From positions 658,225-722,224 of the forward strand of contig CAADRB010000047.1 in assembly GCA_900708905.1 (NCBI GenBank): 64,000 nt of DNA, in the 5' to 3' direction. Origin of the DNA: Hymenolepis diminuta (lineage: Eukaryota; Platyhelminthes; Cestoda; Cyclophyllidea; Hymenolepididae). Within the stretch, counting starts at the first letter, position 1; each line of letters opens with the position of its first letter. The notes beneath the pieces were generated by a model, which had not been told where the DNA came from, made no database searches, and worked only from the letters and a program-made list of their open reading frames with translations. Shown piece after piece: positions 14,301-25,205 of the stretch. The translations under genes were made by a program, and so were the position numbers.

Positions 14301-15641
14301 GATCGAAATAAAATAAAATAAAATACGTTTTGCCCTCTTATCGCAAAAAATAACTCATTTCAAAAAGCCAAATAAAAATTAATCTGTTTTAAATAAAAAT
14401 TTTATCAAATATGTGCATGATATACGTCGGACGAATCAAAGTTGCGGAGAATCCGTAAATTATCTATCAATTATGAGTTTATGACAGCAGCACCTCATTT
14501 GGCCTTTTCATTTTGCCGTAAACCTCTTTTAGTGCACGAAAATATGACACACCTTGTTGAGGAAAATAGTAAATTAAATTTCTTAATTTTCTATTCATTT
14601 TTTCATCAAAATACTATTTCTAATGATAAAAACCTGTTTATTTAAACCAACCCACAAAAAGGGTGTGTATTTATTTCAAAATTTCAATACAGAAGAGGAG
14701 AGAAAATATTAATATTTTGTGATAAAGTTTCTTGCCCGTTTATCAAATTTTTGCTTTTTGTGTTTTGTAATAAGTTAATATTTTGGGTAATAATTTTTAA
14801 TACTCAGAAATTATTAAGTACCATCAAAATTAGATATAGAGGTCAGGGAAGCGTTGTTGGGAAAAGTCAGAATTTGAAAAGGTCCTTAGATTATTTGATT
14901 AGCATATTCAGCCTCCAGGATAGTTATTTAGTGGTCATTTCATGATTGCGGATCCATTTGAAGTCGGCGAATAGAGAATCTCTTTGTCATGCAATTGGCG
15001 CATCAATTCTTTTTTATCTTCCAGAGACTGAAAAGAGGAATAATAAATCGGGTAGATTAAAGACACTTTAAGTAGAGCAGCGCTAATAAGAAATTATTAC
15101 AAACTATTTTTAATTTGGTGTTGATTACTTACAATATATATTAACCCCATTTGGTGTAGACGTTACAAGAATGAAATGCAAATAAAGTGCTTTTACAATT
15201 TGCATTTAACTTGAGATAAAAAATTTTTAAAAATTATTTTTAATGCAGGAAATTGTTCCAATTAACATTTTTATAATTCAAATATGTGATAAATATTTTT
15301 AATTTGATAAGCTCTGATCTGGTAGTTCCCTCTATTTTCAAATCGAAGCGTGGATTTTAAAAAATAAGTGATATTTTTTTAACAAAATAACTTTTCTTAC
15401 ATAACAGGGTTAAACTGGACTGTTTTTAAAGTGTCTAACTTAACTTTACTCATAGTAACATTTCAAACCTCTTTGTCCTGTTTGCAATAAAGCGAAACCC
15501 TCTCTACGGGGTACTTGAGAACGTCTTTCGGCAATTTCGAAATGATTTATCACTTCTTAGTTGTTTTTCAATTTAGTGGTTGGTTAAAATGCGATAAATC
15601 AGCATATACTGGAAAAGTATTTGAGGTTAATTTCCGGGAAT
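11390..15641. other. AT-rich region, no gene seen
   Basis: Open frames are 60-70 codons at most and of low complexity. Short (AAAAT)n runs occur near 14310. No RNA gene or transposon signature recognised. Confidence 0.6.
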
Positions 15642-15645
15642 TCTT

Positions 15646-16198
15646 TGTAGCAGTAGATAGCTTACAGTAAATGAAAGAAAAAGAACACCAAGGATTGCGT
15701 TGACCAGGTTGTATTGAACAAANCTCAGTACAGAGTCTCAAGGGAAAATGGGGAATTGGAGGAGAAGGATTGAGCAACGGGAGATGCGTTTGACGAGCTA
15801 GGGCCCCCCGTGTGCCCTATGTATGTGTGTCTAATGGAAAGCTATTAATAATCGACACTTCGGGTGAGGAAAAGCATAAGGATATGGTTGTATGCGCGCT
15901 TTAATTGGTCGGGACGATTGTTGGGAAAGGAAGGACCAGTGCAGACAGGACTGGTTGATAACAAAGCCGACTAAGCGGTGTCTGCTACTATCGTCCGAGG
16001 TATGCTTACCTTTTCCGATCAATGAGAAATAGGCCAGTTGAGGACACNNNNNNNNNNNNNNNNNNNNNNNNNNNNNNNNNNNNNNNNNNNNNNNNNNAAA
16101 GTTTACAGACATTACTATAAGGACAAGATAATCAAATTTGGTGATAATTAGGGATGACGTAAAATAAATATTTCGGAGAAGAAGGGATTCATCCTTCA
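15646..16198 (+). mobile_element. Solo LTR-like repeat, copy A
   Basis: A 553-base repeat starting TGTAGCAG and ending CATCCTTCA, with the TG...CA ends of an LTR. It is directly flanked by a perfect TCTT (15642-15645 and 16199-16202), as expected for a 4-base target duplication. It shares about nine in ten positions with copy B at 20526 by eye, including a nearly perfect stretch of ~135 bases (15702-15838). A 50-base N gap (16048-16097) and one N (15723) lie inside. Open frames here are not gag/pol. Orientation is set only by the shared direction with copy B. Confidence 0.72.
16048..16097. other. Assembly gap (50 N) inside LTR copy A
   Basis: A run of exactly 50 N, probably a placeholder. 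The homologous stretch of copy B between the same flanks is about 41 bases (20928-20968). Confidence 0.95.
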
Positions 16199-18835
16199 TC
16201 TTCAACTCAGTTTTCTTAAGCGATTATAACTCAGGCGGTATTTTTTGAGTTTCCAATAGGACCAAAAATAATCAGTGTTATACCATCTGTAAAGAATTGG
16301 GCATAAAACACTCCTCCTACCTGTGTCTGGTCATTTACAAAAGGCCCGAATTCATTTTAAAAGGTTCAAATTGTACTCTGATAGTCATAAAATTTTCCCA
16401 TTAATATATAACTTGTAGCGAATTAGATATTCAAGCCTGTCATCGGATTGGGGGTTTGGGTTTCATCACAGCAAACTTAGTTGCTGAGGAAACTGTAAAT
16501 GTTGTATGAGAAGTAATTTTGAAGGTTGTGAATATGAAAGGGTTTGAATTTATGAGAACGGATACAGAATTCAACATCCAATATTTAGAGAAGGTTTTGA
16601 AAAGCACTGTCATGGAGAACTTTGCTGAGCAATTATGCAGTTTCTGTTTCATATTAAAAATAAGGTTTGAGCACAAGAATCACAATCTTAGATATTACAG
16701 TTTCCGAATGGGAATAAGAGCAAAATATACCATTCTTGAAAAGTAAGGATATCTCCGCAGTCTAAACTCCAATTTGCATCTCCTTATCCCCAATATTTCC
16801 AGGATACCTGAGGAGTTTACTTCTAATACAGAATAGTTTTCAAACCAATTAGGGCAGTGGCTTTGATTATCATAAACGGAGATTTGAATCCTCTTATAGG
16901 TTTAATGGTTCCATATTTCAGGATCCAGCTTTAAACCGTCTGATGACGGAAGAAGAAATTCCAGATTGCATGGGTTTTAAAGAATGAGTTGATGAGCCAC
17001 CCCCATTTTCCTTTTTGTCGTATGTTTTACTGATATTAGCTTATATAAATAATTATATGAAAGCATTTTAAATAATAAATAGGTATTAAATTTTCTAATT
17101 TTCATGAATTTCCAATACTAAAATCGGTCTGATTTTAATTAATTTAATAGTTAAAATTTATAAATAATTGCAAGTTGAATTCAAATACGTTTATTTCAAA
17201 TTGTTTGTTACATACGTGCTTACTAGGTACTTCTAAGTTACATTTGATTTTCGACTCGGGGAGAGATAGAACAGTAGTGCTGTCAATCCAGCCCACTTCA
17301 TTAACTCATCAAAGACCATTTTGAAAGAGAAATACGGGAATATTGATGTTAGGAGATTAGAACACCGCCGGTCCGAAAAAAATTTTTGTACTAAGCTGTT
17401 AGAAGCGGTGTGTATCCGGATATTTTGACATGAATAGTGAACAAATTAGAGACAAAATGGAAAATCGTTCATCGCCAGAAGAACGGCACGAGAGGAAGAG
17501 GAATTTTTCCTGGATATTAGACGATATGATGTGATTTTTTCTATTGAAGGGTAATCAGCGCTTGCTCTGTAAAATAATATCACCTTTAATTCACTACTTT
17601 TGCGTGATGTAAAAATTCACTCCTCATTCATAATTCTGTTTAATTTTTCAAATAAAATATTTTATAATTTTCAAAAATTTATTTAATCATGCTTAAAGTG
17701 CTAAATATAACCTTCTATTTAGTGCAAAGTAAGAAAAAAGTTAGTTTAAGGACTAATGATAAATAATTCTTGGAAATTTTGCCCAACAAATAATTATTGA
17801 TTAATCTGGGAAGAACTATTGAATAATTTAGCCAATCAAAAATTATTTATAATTTAATATATTTCAATATATTACTACATTTTGCAATGTAGAAGCATCC
17901 GCATATGTGGACAAGGAGATATGCTTGACTCAAATCAGATCAAATTCACTTGTCATGTAATCTTATCCGCTTAACATACGGTGGTGAGATATCCCGAAAA
18001 AAAGCTAGTGAAAATGCATTATAATTTTCATTTAATTTAAGGAGAGTGATATGGAGAGTCAAGAAGAGTTTAGCAGAATTATGAAAGAGTCAAATTTCGT
18101 AAATGATCTGTGAAAAATTCAAGTGATTATTAAATATGAATGCAAAACAACATCAGGAGGCCTAAATATCTATCTGAGTACCGGAAGCTTTACAATGCAC
18201 ATAAATGTCACAAATAAATCTTATCTAACCGTATTTCAAAGCTCAGATTTGATTGCTTGTTCCATAGGTTTATGCCCACGAGATTCAGCGTTTTTAAAAC
18301 AGCTAATTTAGTTAAATCTTTGACTGTTCCGCCACGACTAGTTAGACAGGACAAACAAAGTTGTGAGAATTCGCAAAAAAGAATACTAAAACCTATTTAC
18401 TACTTTTATAAAGATCAGAATGGAAGTTTAAAACACAAAAAAATGAGGAAAATAGTCCCCCTCCCCCCACGTCGTTGTTTACATTATAGGACTTTGAAGG
18501 ATGAGTGTGGTCCAATGGTCCAATAGCTAAAGTATAATTATATTACAAAAAGGAGAAATAAAAACCAATTAAAAATCTCTTATTTATTTTGGATCAAAAT
18601 ATTAATAATTAACAGGATGCTTCTAAAAAAATCATAAAATGAGATATTTCATGACCATTGTTGTCAAAATACCTCTGGGGTCGGAGTAATATCCACTTTA
18701 AATAAATAAATATATTTATTTCTGTATAATAGAAAAAGAGAGAAGGAGTTTTATAATTGAAAACGTAATAACATTATAATGCAAATTGATTTAAACTTAA
18801 ATGAATTATATCAGTATTAATAGTTTTGGAACACT

Positions 18836-18866
18836 CAATAAACATAAAAGTTTTTATGTTTTATTG
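18836..18866. repeat. Imperfect hairpin, 14/15-bp arms
   Basis: CAATAAACATAAAA pairs with TTTTATGTTTTATTG with a single one-base bulge around GT. It lies 30 bases before the (TA)12 tract. Confidence 0.75.
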
Positions 18867-18894
18867 CGCGCTTAACTTAAAATATATTTACGTT

Positions 18895-18918
18895 TATATA
18901 TATATATATATATATATA
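18895..18918. repeat. (TA)12 microsatellite
   Basis: Twelve uninterrupted TA units. Confidence 0.95.
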
Positions 18919-19105
18919 GAAGTGTTTGATACTTGATCCATCTGATGAATAATTTTCATATAAAACTTGAAATTTCACATTTTTCTTTAAGTGAAAGGAA
19001 TTTCATCCTGTTTATTTATATTTTATTCATTTGAAAATAAAAGTGGGCACTTTTCAAATACTAGAAAATTTTGCTCCTTTCTGAGTAAAAATAGTTAGAT
19101 AGATC

Positions 19106-19726
19106 TGTTGGAGTTAGATAACAACGAATGGTTTACAGCTAACAAATTACGACAACAATAGCAGTTACCAATTCACAGCCAGAAATTTGTGTCGCCTTTA
19201 CGTACCTCAAGGCTGGGAGGAGGCTGAAGGATAACTCTCTATGCATTTTCCAGAATTACCTTTTATTCGCAGTCTCCACGACAATACGCCCACGAAGTTG
19301 AAGTGACCTCATTTATGTCCCTATGACGCATGACCCCTGTCTGTCTGACATGTCTAAACGCGTCCATCGATTTCCCCTCTTTTCTATAACCGCCTCGCTT
19401 CACATAAAAAGCACATCTCCGCTCATACTCTGGCGTGGCCTTACCCAAGTGACTCATATAAAGCTACCCTTGTTTTTCCAGACAACAAACACTGGTCAGT
19501 GCGGACTCCTACATGTCCTGTTCATCTCCTCTCTTCCCCAGCACGCTGCTCTCCCTCTTTCTCTCCCTCTCTCTGTTACTCATTGTGGCTTCCTTGAATA
19601 CATTTTTGGCCTACTCAACTCTTGATACTCTGCTTTACAATTGTTATTAGCTCTTACTCAAACAGGTACGAACTGGTTATCGTAATTTGTTCGTTGCAAA
19701 CCGTTGGTTATTTTCTAACTCCAACA
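19106..19726. mobile_element. 621-bp TIR element with 4-bp TSD (Ginger-like non-autonomous transposon or palindromic-ended LTR)
   Basis: The ends TGTTGGAGTTAGA and TCTAACTCCAACA are part of inverted arms of about 51 bases (19106-19156 and 19676-19726) agreeing at 43 of 51 positions by eye. GATC directly flanks both sides (19102-19105 and 19727-19730). Ginger DNA transposons are known for TGTNR termini, long TIRs and 4-base duplications, which fits. TG...CA ends with a 4-base duplication also fit a solo LTR, but 51-base inverted ends would be unusual for one. The interior has a C/T-rich tract (~19536-19580) and a TATA-like ATATAAAG (~19457). It encodes no recognisable integrase. Confidence 0.68.
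19457..19500 (+). promoter_or_regulatory. Possible core promoter inside the 19.1-kb element
   Basis: ATATAAAG near 19457 is followed about 36 bases later by TCAGTG, which resembles the TCAGT initiator of arthropod-type promoters. The spacing is slightly long for TATA-Inr. Pattern only; no transcript evidence. Confidence 0.25.
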
Positions 19727-19730
19727 GATC

Positions 19731-20521
19731 AGCGGAATTTTATCGATATCTGAAACTTGCTGGTCCTCACTTTGGGATCATTAACAACTACACCAAACTC
19801 GAAACAAGGACAATTATATTATTTAGTTATACCACATTAGGTAAGAATAAGTAATATATCATAACTACAGACACTGTTCTTTCATGTATATTATACAAAA
19901 GTGGAATTTTATCCTTTGATCTTACGAGAATATCTTGGTATAATTTCACCGGTACATGCAAACATTCTCATAAGTACTCTGTACTTTTAGTGCCAAGGTG
20001 CGGCGTATTTTAATGGATTTTTTGTCCTCTGGCAATATTCGGCAATGAATTAATATAAACTTGCATATTTGTACTTGCATTCACATTTTATTAAAGTAAT
20101 ATTAATTTTCTCTCATTTTGTTTATCATTTTATATTCCTGGCGCAAAAAGGTCAACAAATGAAAGTTGGTAAAAATAGATGCACTATACTAGCGCAGAAG
20201 GTTTGAACAAATGCATTATTTACCATTATGACTTAATGCTACTTGATAAACAGGACAGTTTACATAATTGTGCACAAGTAAGCCGACGGGTGGAAACATG
20301 GTATATTTGCCTCAGGCTATTTTCGTCCATTTGAAGGCCCAAATATAACCTTTAATGATGAAGGAAATGCCATGTCTGAAATAGGCATTCAAGTATTTGG
20401 AGTTTTAAGCTCTTAGCTTCATCCTAATGGGTATTTATTTGAAATGCTTAATATAAAAACCATTTTTCAATTAAATTTCATGCGCTGTTCAGGATATAAT
20501 CTGAAGTTGTAGAGGGTCACC
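19731..20521. other. Spacer between the TIR element and repeat copy B
   Basis: AT-rich, without a gene or repeat that could be recognised. Confidence 0.55.
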
Positions 20522-20525
20522 AGTT

Positions 20526-21071
20526 TGTAGCGGCAGATGGCTCACGGTAAACGAAAGAAAAAGAACACCGAGGATTGCGTTGACCAGGTTGTATTGAACA
20601 AAGCTCAGTACAGAGTCTCAAGGGAAAATGGGGAATTGGAGGAGAAGGATTGAGCAACGGGAGATGCGTTTGACGAGCTAGGGCCCCCCGTGTGCCCTAT
20701 GTATGTGTGTCTAATGGAAGGCTATTTATAACCAACACTTCGGGTGTGGAAAAGCATAAGGATATGGTTGTATGCGCGCTTTAATTGGTCGGGACGATTG
20801 TAGGAAAAGGAAGGACCAGTGCAGACAGGACTGGTTAGTAGCGGGGTTGATTAAGCAATGCCTGCTACTATCGTCTGAGGTGTGTTTACCTTTTCAGATC
20901 GATGAGAAATAGGCCAGTTGAGGACGCACGATGTTCGTGTAAGGAGTGTTTGGGTCACAGGAACGGTTAAAGGTTTACATAGATTACTTATGAGGACAGG
21001 ATAATCAAATTTACTGATGATTAGGAATGGTGTAAGATAAAATATTTCGGAGAAGAGGGATTCATCCTTCA
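20526..21071 (+). mobile_element. Solo LTR-like repeat, copy B
   Basis: A 546-base copy of the same repeat in the same orientation, starting TGTAGCGG and ending CATCCTTCA. AGTT precedes it (20522-20525) and AGTT follows after one extra A (21073-21076), a probable but slightly degraded target duplication. TATTTATA at 20723-20730 could be the LTR TATA box; copy A has lost it. It covers the sequence missing in the copy A gap. No coding region, primer site or polypurine tract was recognised between the two copies. Confidence 0.7.
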
Positions 21072-21076
21072 AAGTT

Positions 21077-22675
21077 TTTAAATGCCTTGACATTTGTCAA
21101 TACTGCTATCGATCCGGAAATCTAATCACTCCACTTAACTCACCTTTACAGCAGCACTCTTCTACTGTTCTTTGACTAATTCAATTGACTACCGAATCTA
21201 TTTTTAGATACTCAGGCGTGAACTTCTCCGATGTGCCTCGCCCGCTTTTCTCCATCTGCGGTTGCAACAATTACTGCTTTGTATGCCTCTCTCCCTCCCA
21301 ATTTTGCTCTCTTGTCTCATTGGAGTACTATCGTCGTTCTGCTAAGAATTACTAACCTTATATTTATTGATCAGATCTTTTAGCATTCCGCATTCCCTGA
21401 ATTTATTTCATCATTTGTTTACTGCAATATAAGTAATATATTGTATTTTTATTTCAAAATTTTTCATCAAAACTCTCATTTTACTTGTTTAGAAGAGAAC
21501 CTCATATACTTTTCGTTAATCTGATAATTCATCAAGACAATCCTTCATTTCAACTGACACGAACAGATATGCGCATAAAGTCACATAAATGGTGAATTCG
21601 TATCATTCCTTTCTCTTAGCAGAATTCAATGAAATTATAAATAATGCAAATAAGATTTTGGAAGACGTTGAGATTAGAAAGAAAGAGTAGTACAGAAACT
21701 ACTGATCCGAACGGTAGATTAGTGCAAATAATTTTTCTCTCACAAACTGAACTATTATGTTTGCTTTCATCGAAATGATTTGTATCTAGACCGTAGAAAA
21801 ATTACTTTGCTGAGTTTAATTTAAGTAAAAAAATGAGCTTACTTGTTTAGAAAGTTTATTAATTTATCTGATTTTAAATAAATTCTACTCTCTTTTATGA
21901 AATACAGTAAGATTTTGCTACAGTTTATGGCCATCAGTTGATACGATGATTAAAAATTACAAACTATTTCCACTAGTGCATATTAAATAAAGAAAGATAC
22001 AAAGTTAAATGCTAGTAATCCTTGAGTTATCTCATCTCCATCAAGTTAGCTTATAAATGCAATGTAACGTCATTAAATCTCTTCAATCAGTGGAAGAAAA
22101 ATGAACTGATTTGATTGGACCGATCACTGAAATTAAATAACCAATAAATATGCACTGTGCAATGCAAACAAATAGGGAACGAATATTGACATTTTTATTT
22201 AGAAATGTAAAGTGCTCATTTAGTAAATGCTCAACGTCCTCAATCCAAGAATCAAACAATAAAATTCCTAGATTACTTGGCATTGTTCTCAGCATCTCCG
22301 TTGAACCCCACACAATTGTCATTTGTAGTACCTTCTGACAATCGATTTTAGTTGCTTTCTAAAATGAAAGAGAAAATTTGATTGTTTTGTGATACTCTGG
22401 GTAATAATAATACCTCCACACTATTGCTCTTACTTCAATTTGGGACCTTGTTAAATAGGTCTGAACCTTGCGGGTTGCCCTCCAGCTCTAGACATGTTGT
22501 AGGTTGCAGCTTCAGTGGTTGTCTTGTTCGCTTTAATTTGTAATTCTGAATAGGCGGAAGAACTTACTTTTGAATCCTGCTTTATATATATCTGTATCTC
22601 CTCCAGCGTACAAGGAATCTGTCAAAAACTGCATTAGACGCAAAAAATAAACTTTTATTACCAATAAAACAACGA
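21077..22675. other. Spacer between repeat copy B and the Tc1-like relic
   Basis: A GC-richer patch at ~21208-21352 is open in two frames but has no start, splice support or recognisable product. The rest is AT-rich with nothing seen. Confidence 0.5.
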
Positions 22676-23003
22676 GAATCGGCTCCATATGATAAAGCTC
22701 TCAAAGCTCAGAATTGAATGGCTGACAAGTTCATCACCATGTCCCATCAAACTTATGGCTGCATCCTATCTCACCAGACCTTAATCCTCTGGATTATTCC
22801 TCTGCTGGCATTGGACAGGGTGTGGTTGAAAAGGAAGTTATTAAGCATCCCCATAGCACCAGATCCACTCTGATGGAAGAAACAGCTCCCAGCAACGAGG
22901 ATATGAATAAAGACCACCTGATGAAAAATTGCAGCCAGTCCTTTTTTGGGACTTGAATTGAATTTGTGGTAGAAGCCGAAAGGAGGATGTATAGAATAAA
23001 ACC
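22676..23003 (+). pseudogene. Tc1/mariner-superfamily transposase, C-terminal remnant
   Basis: The translation shows ESAPYDKALKAQN and MADKF, which resemble the QDSAPxHKAxxxQ block with its catalytic Asp replaced. After a frameshift come SPDLNPLDY (22771-22797, last catalytic Asp), then VVEKEVIKHPHST, EDMNKDHLMKNC and EFVVEAERRMYRI. These blocks in this order are typical of DDE transposases of the IS630/Tc1/mariner superfamily. Stops and a shift break the frame. Nothing earlier in the protein and no TIRs could be recognised. The exact family is uncertain. Confidence 0.66.
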
Positions 23004-23622
23004 TATTTTAATAGATGTTGTGCTTTTTTTGTTTTGTTGCAAGAAAATATAAGTTTCATTTTTTTATTTTTCCAGAGTCTATGAGGGGTTTTCAAATCTC
23101 TTCTGCATCTTGTATATTCGATTAATTACCATTAATATTTACCAGCATAATAACTTCAATGCCTTTGATGTTACAGTATTATAAGTTTCAAACGTGTAAA
23201 ATAAAATCGTCACCTTTTTAAAAATAACTGTTATTGTCTGTGTATGTCTAATATAATTGCACTTTGATAGTAAAGGAAATTTGAAATTTATTTAAATTAA
23301 TGTCAGAGTGATAATATTAATAGCGTTATGGTCTACCGGGGCCATATCGATCGAATAGTTGGATAAGTCAAGTCACTCATGTCGCCAGATCAGTTCGGAG
23401 GTGGCGGACAAGCCACCCCAATTTATTAATTAGTAAATTATGTTTACATACAAAACATTTCTTTGCTAGACGTCGTCTCGTCGTCGGTGTCTCAGCATGA
23501 TGAGCAACATCTGTTTAGGTATCAATGTGCCAACACGCAAACACACAGCGGGACCACCCTTGAACACTGTAGTGGAGATCTGATCGCCAGTCAAATATTT
23601 CTAATCGCCATGTGTTGATAAA

Positions 23623-23644
23623 CATCTGCTGACTACAGCAGATG
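23623..23644. repeat. Perfect hairpin, 9-bp arms
   Basis: CATCTGCTG and CAGCAGATG are separated by ACTA, in a GC-richer island (23330-23660) that also holds GGTGGC/GCCACC (23400-23417). Confidence 0.85.
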
Positions 23645-25195
23645 CCAATTTGATGTTATTCTTGAAGTATTGTATCGCCAAAGTCATGTCAAACAATTTT
23701 TGTGAAAGATAGTCGGAAAAAAAACAAACACATTTTTATACAAATAGTAGTTTTTAAACGAGAGTACGTAGTAAATGATAGTTATTAAAACTTTGTTTTT
23801 TGCCGAATATGCAATTTCTAATAAGAAAGTAAAACTGATTTCCAACATTTAATGGCATTTTAAATGACGATAATTAAAAATTATCGTAAAATGAAACTAT
23901 GACAGCACCACATTTGAAAAAGTGTATTGATTTTCTCTCTAAAAAATATTTGAAATCAACAGTAAGATATTGTGCATCGACATGATTCGAAATAAGACAA
24001 TTTGTGCCCTACAGAATGAAGATGCAGACTGCTCAGAGGCGTTCACAAAATGGGGTGCGCATACCATGTTATTCGTAGTCTCATGTAAAATAGGCTGATA
24101 TTTGATAAATTCTCTTTAAAGATGTATCATTTTTGTAAAGAATATGCATATTATTTTAAGGAAAATAAATATCAGAAACATGAGAAAAAAATATTGATTT
24201 TTGATTTACATAATGTGCCGTTGACAACCCCAATCGTATTGATTGCATGTGAATCACGTGAGGTCATTGAGCAGAGTACGACATGGAAATAGAGGTGTCA
24301 ATATTTAGGCGTATGAAATTCACTGTATGTATGTCAATGAAAGAGAACTTTGAGTATTTTTTGTTTTAATATTGATTTTGTTTATATTTTGCCAAAGCCA
24401 GCGTTTAATTTAAACCGAAATGGCAGTAAGAAGGGGACGTAAAGGTGTATGAAGAGTCGGCCTGATAATTCTGGTAACCATAATAAAATACACTAAATAA
24501 GGACAATTCACATTTATATTTGGCAATTTGAAATTTTATTTCAACCTCGTTTATTCGTTTAATTTTCTGAGCGTCAGAAGGTAATATGATATTTCGACCC
24601 ATTTCATCTTCTCTGTTTGAAATTATTTCGTTTTAGTTAATAATTTAGTAGAAAAAAAGCCAGATTTAGTCAGAAATGTGTAAGATTAACTTTCAATTTA
24701 TTACGTCAATCGAAATTGCTCGTGATCACTTCTAATTATTGGTTGGCCGGACAGAAAACTCAATCCTGTCTCAATTTGGTTAGTGATCCGTAGGTACAAA
24801 CGTTCTCTATGGGTTTTGAAAGGCATGAATGCTTTTAGAGCTTGTACATTAATATTTTCTCCAATACGGTTAAATTCTGATCGAGTAAGTATTTGAAGAA
24901 GCCATGGTACTAGTGAATGGCTATCTCAGGAGTTATACAATTTCCAGGTCCTACTTTTCTACAATTGCCGAAAATATTGTTCAATTGAGTAAAATACCGC
25001 TTATTGATGCTAACCAATAAAGTGAGCGGAATGATTTTGAAGTATACAATTCCATGAGATGTTCGTGCTTGTAACCATAATAAACATTCATTTAATGAAT
25101 TTATTAATTTTTCCCACATTCTTTATTGTCTATAGTATAACAAAAAAATATACAATTTTCATTTGTGGGAAACAGCTGAAAGCGATTATCAGAAA

Positions 25196-25205
25196 GGGGG
25201 GGGGG
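25196..25205. repeat. G10 homopolymer
   Basis: Ten consecutive G followed by GATCC in AT-rich surroundings. Confidence 0.9.

Larger units (their letters stand above)
16203..19101. other. Sequence between repeat copy A and the TIR element
   Basis: It would be the 5' interior if copies A and B were two LTRs of one element, but no gag, protease, reverse transcriptase, primer site or polypurine tract is visible. Overlapping short frames (18123-18526) look like chance. It holds a hairpin and a (TA)12 tract near its end. Confidence 0.55.

Noticed and set aside
15831..16205. 124-codon minus-strand frame
   Set aside because: It lies within LTR-like copy A and spans the N gap; the matching frame in copy B is shorter and has no domain.
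16849..16893. A box/B box-like pair (TTAGGGCAGTGG ... GATTTGAATCC)
   Set aside because: Spacing of about 30 bases is too short for a tRNA and stems do not form.
16928..16960. Hammerhead-like CTGATGA ... GAAA
   Set aside because: No stem II between the two core motifs and no matching cleavage-site arm; other CTGATGA occurrences also fail.
15646..21071. A single 5.4-kb LTR retrotransposon bounded by copies A and B
   Set aside because: Outer flanks (TCTT versus AAGT) do not match, each copy has its own duplication, and there is no gag/pol sequence inside.
22794..23042. 82-codon open frame on the minus strand
   Set aside because: It is the shadow of the + strand Tc1/mariner-type transposase relic.
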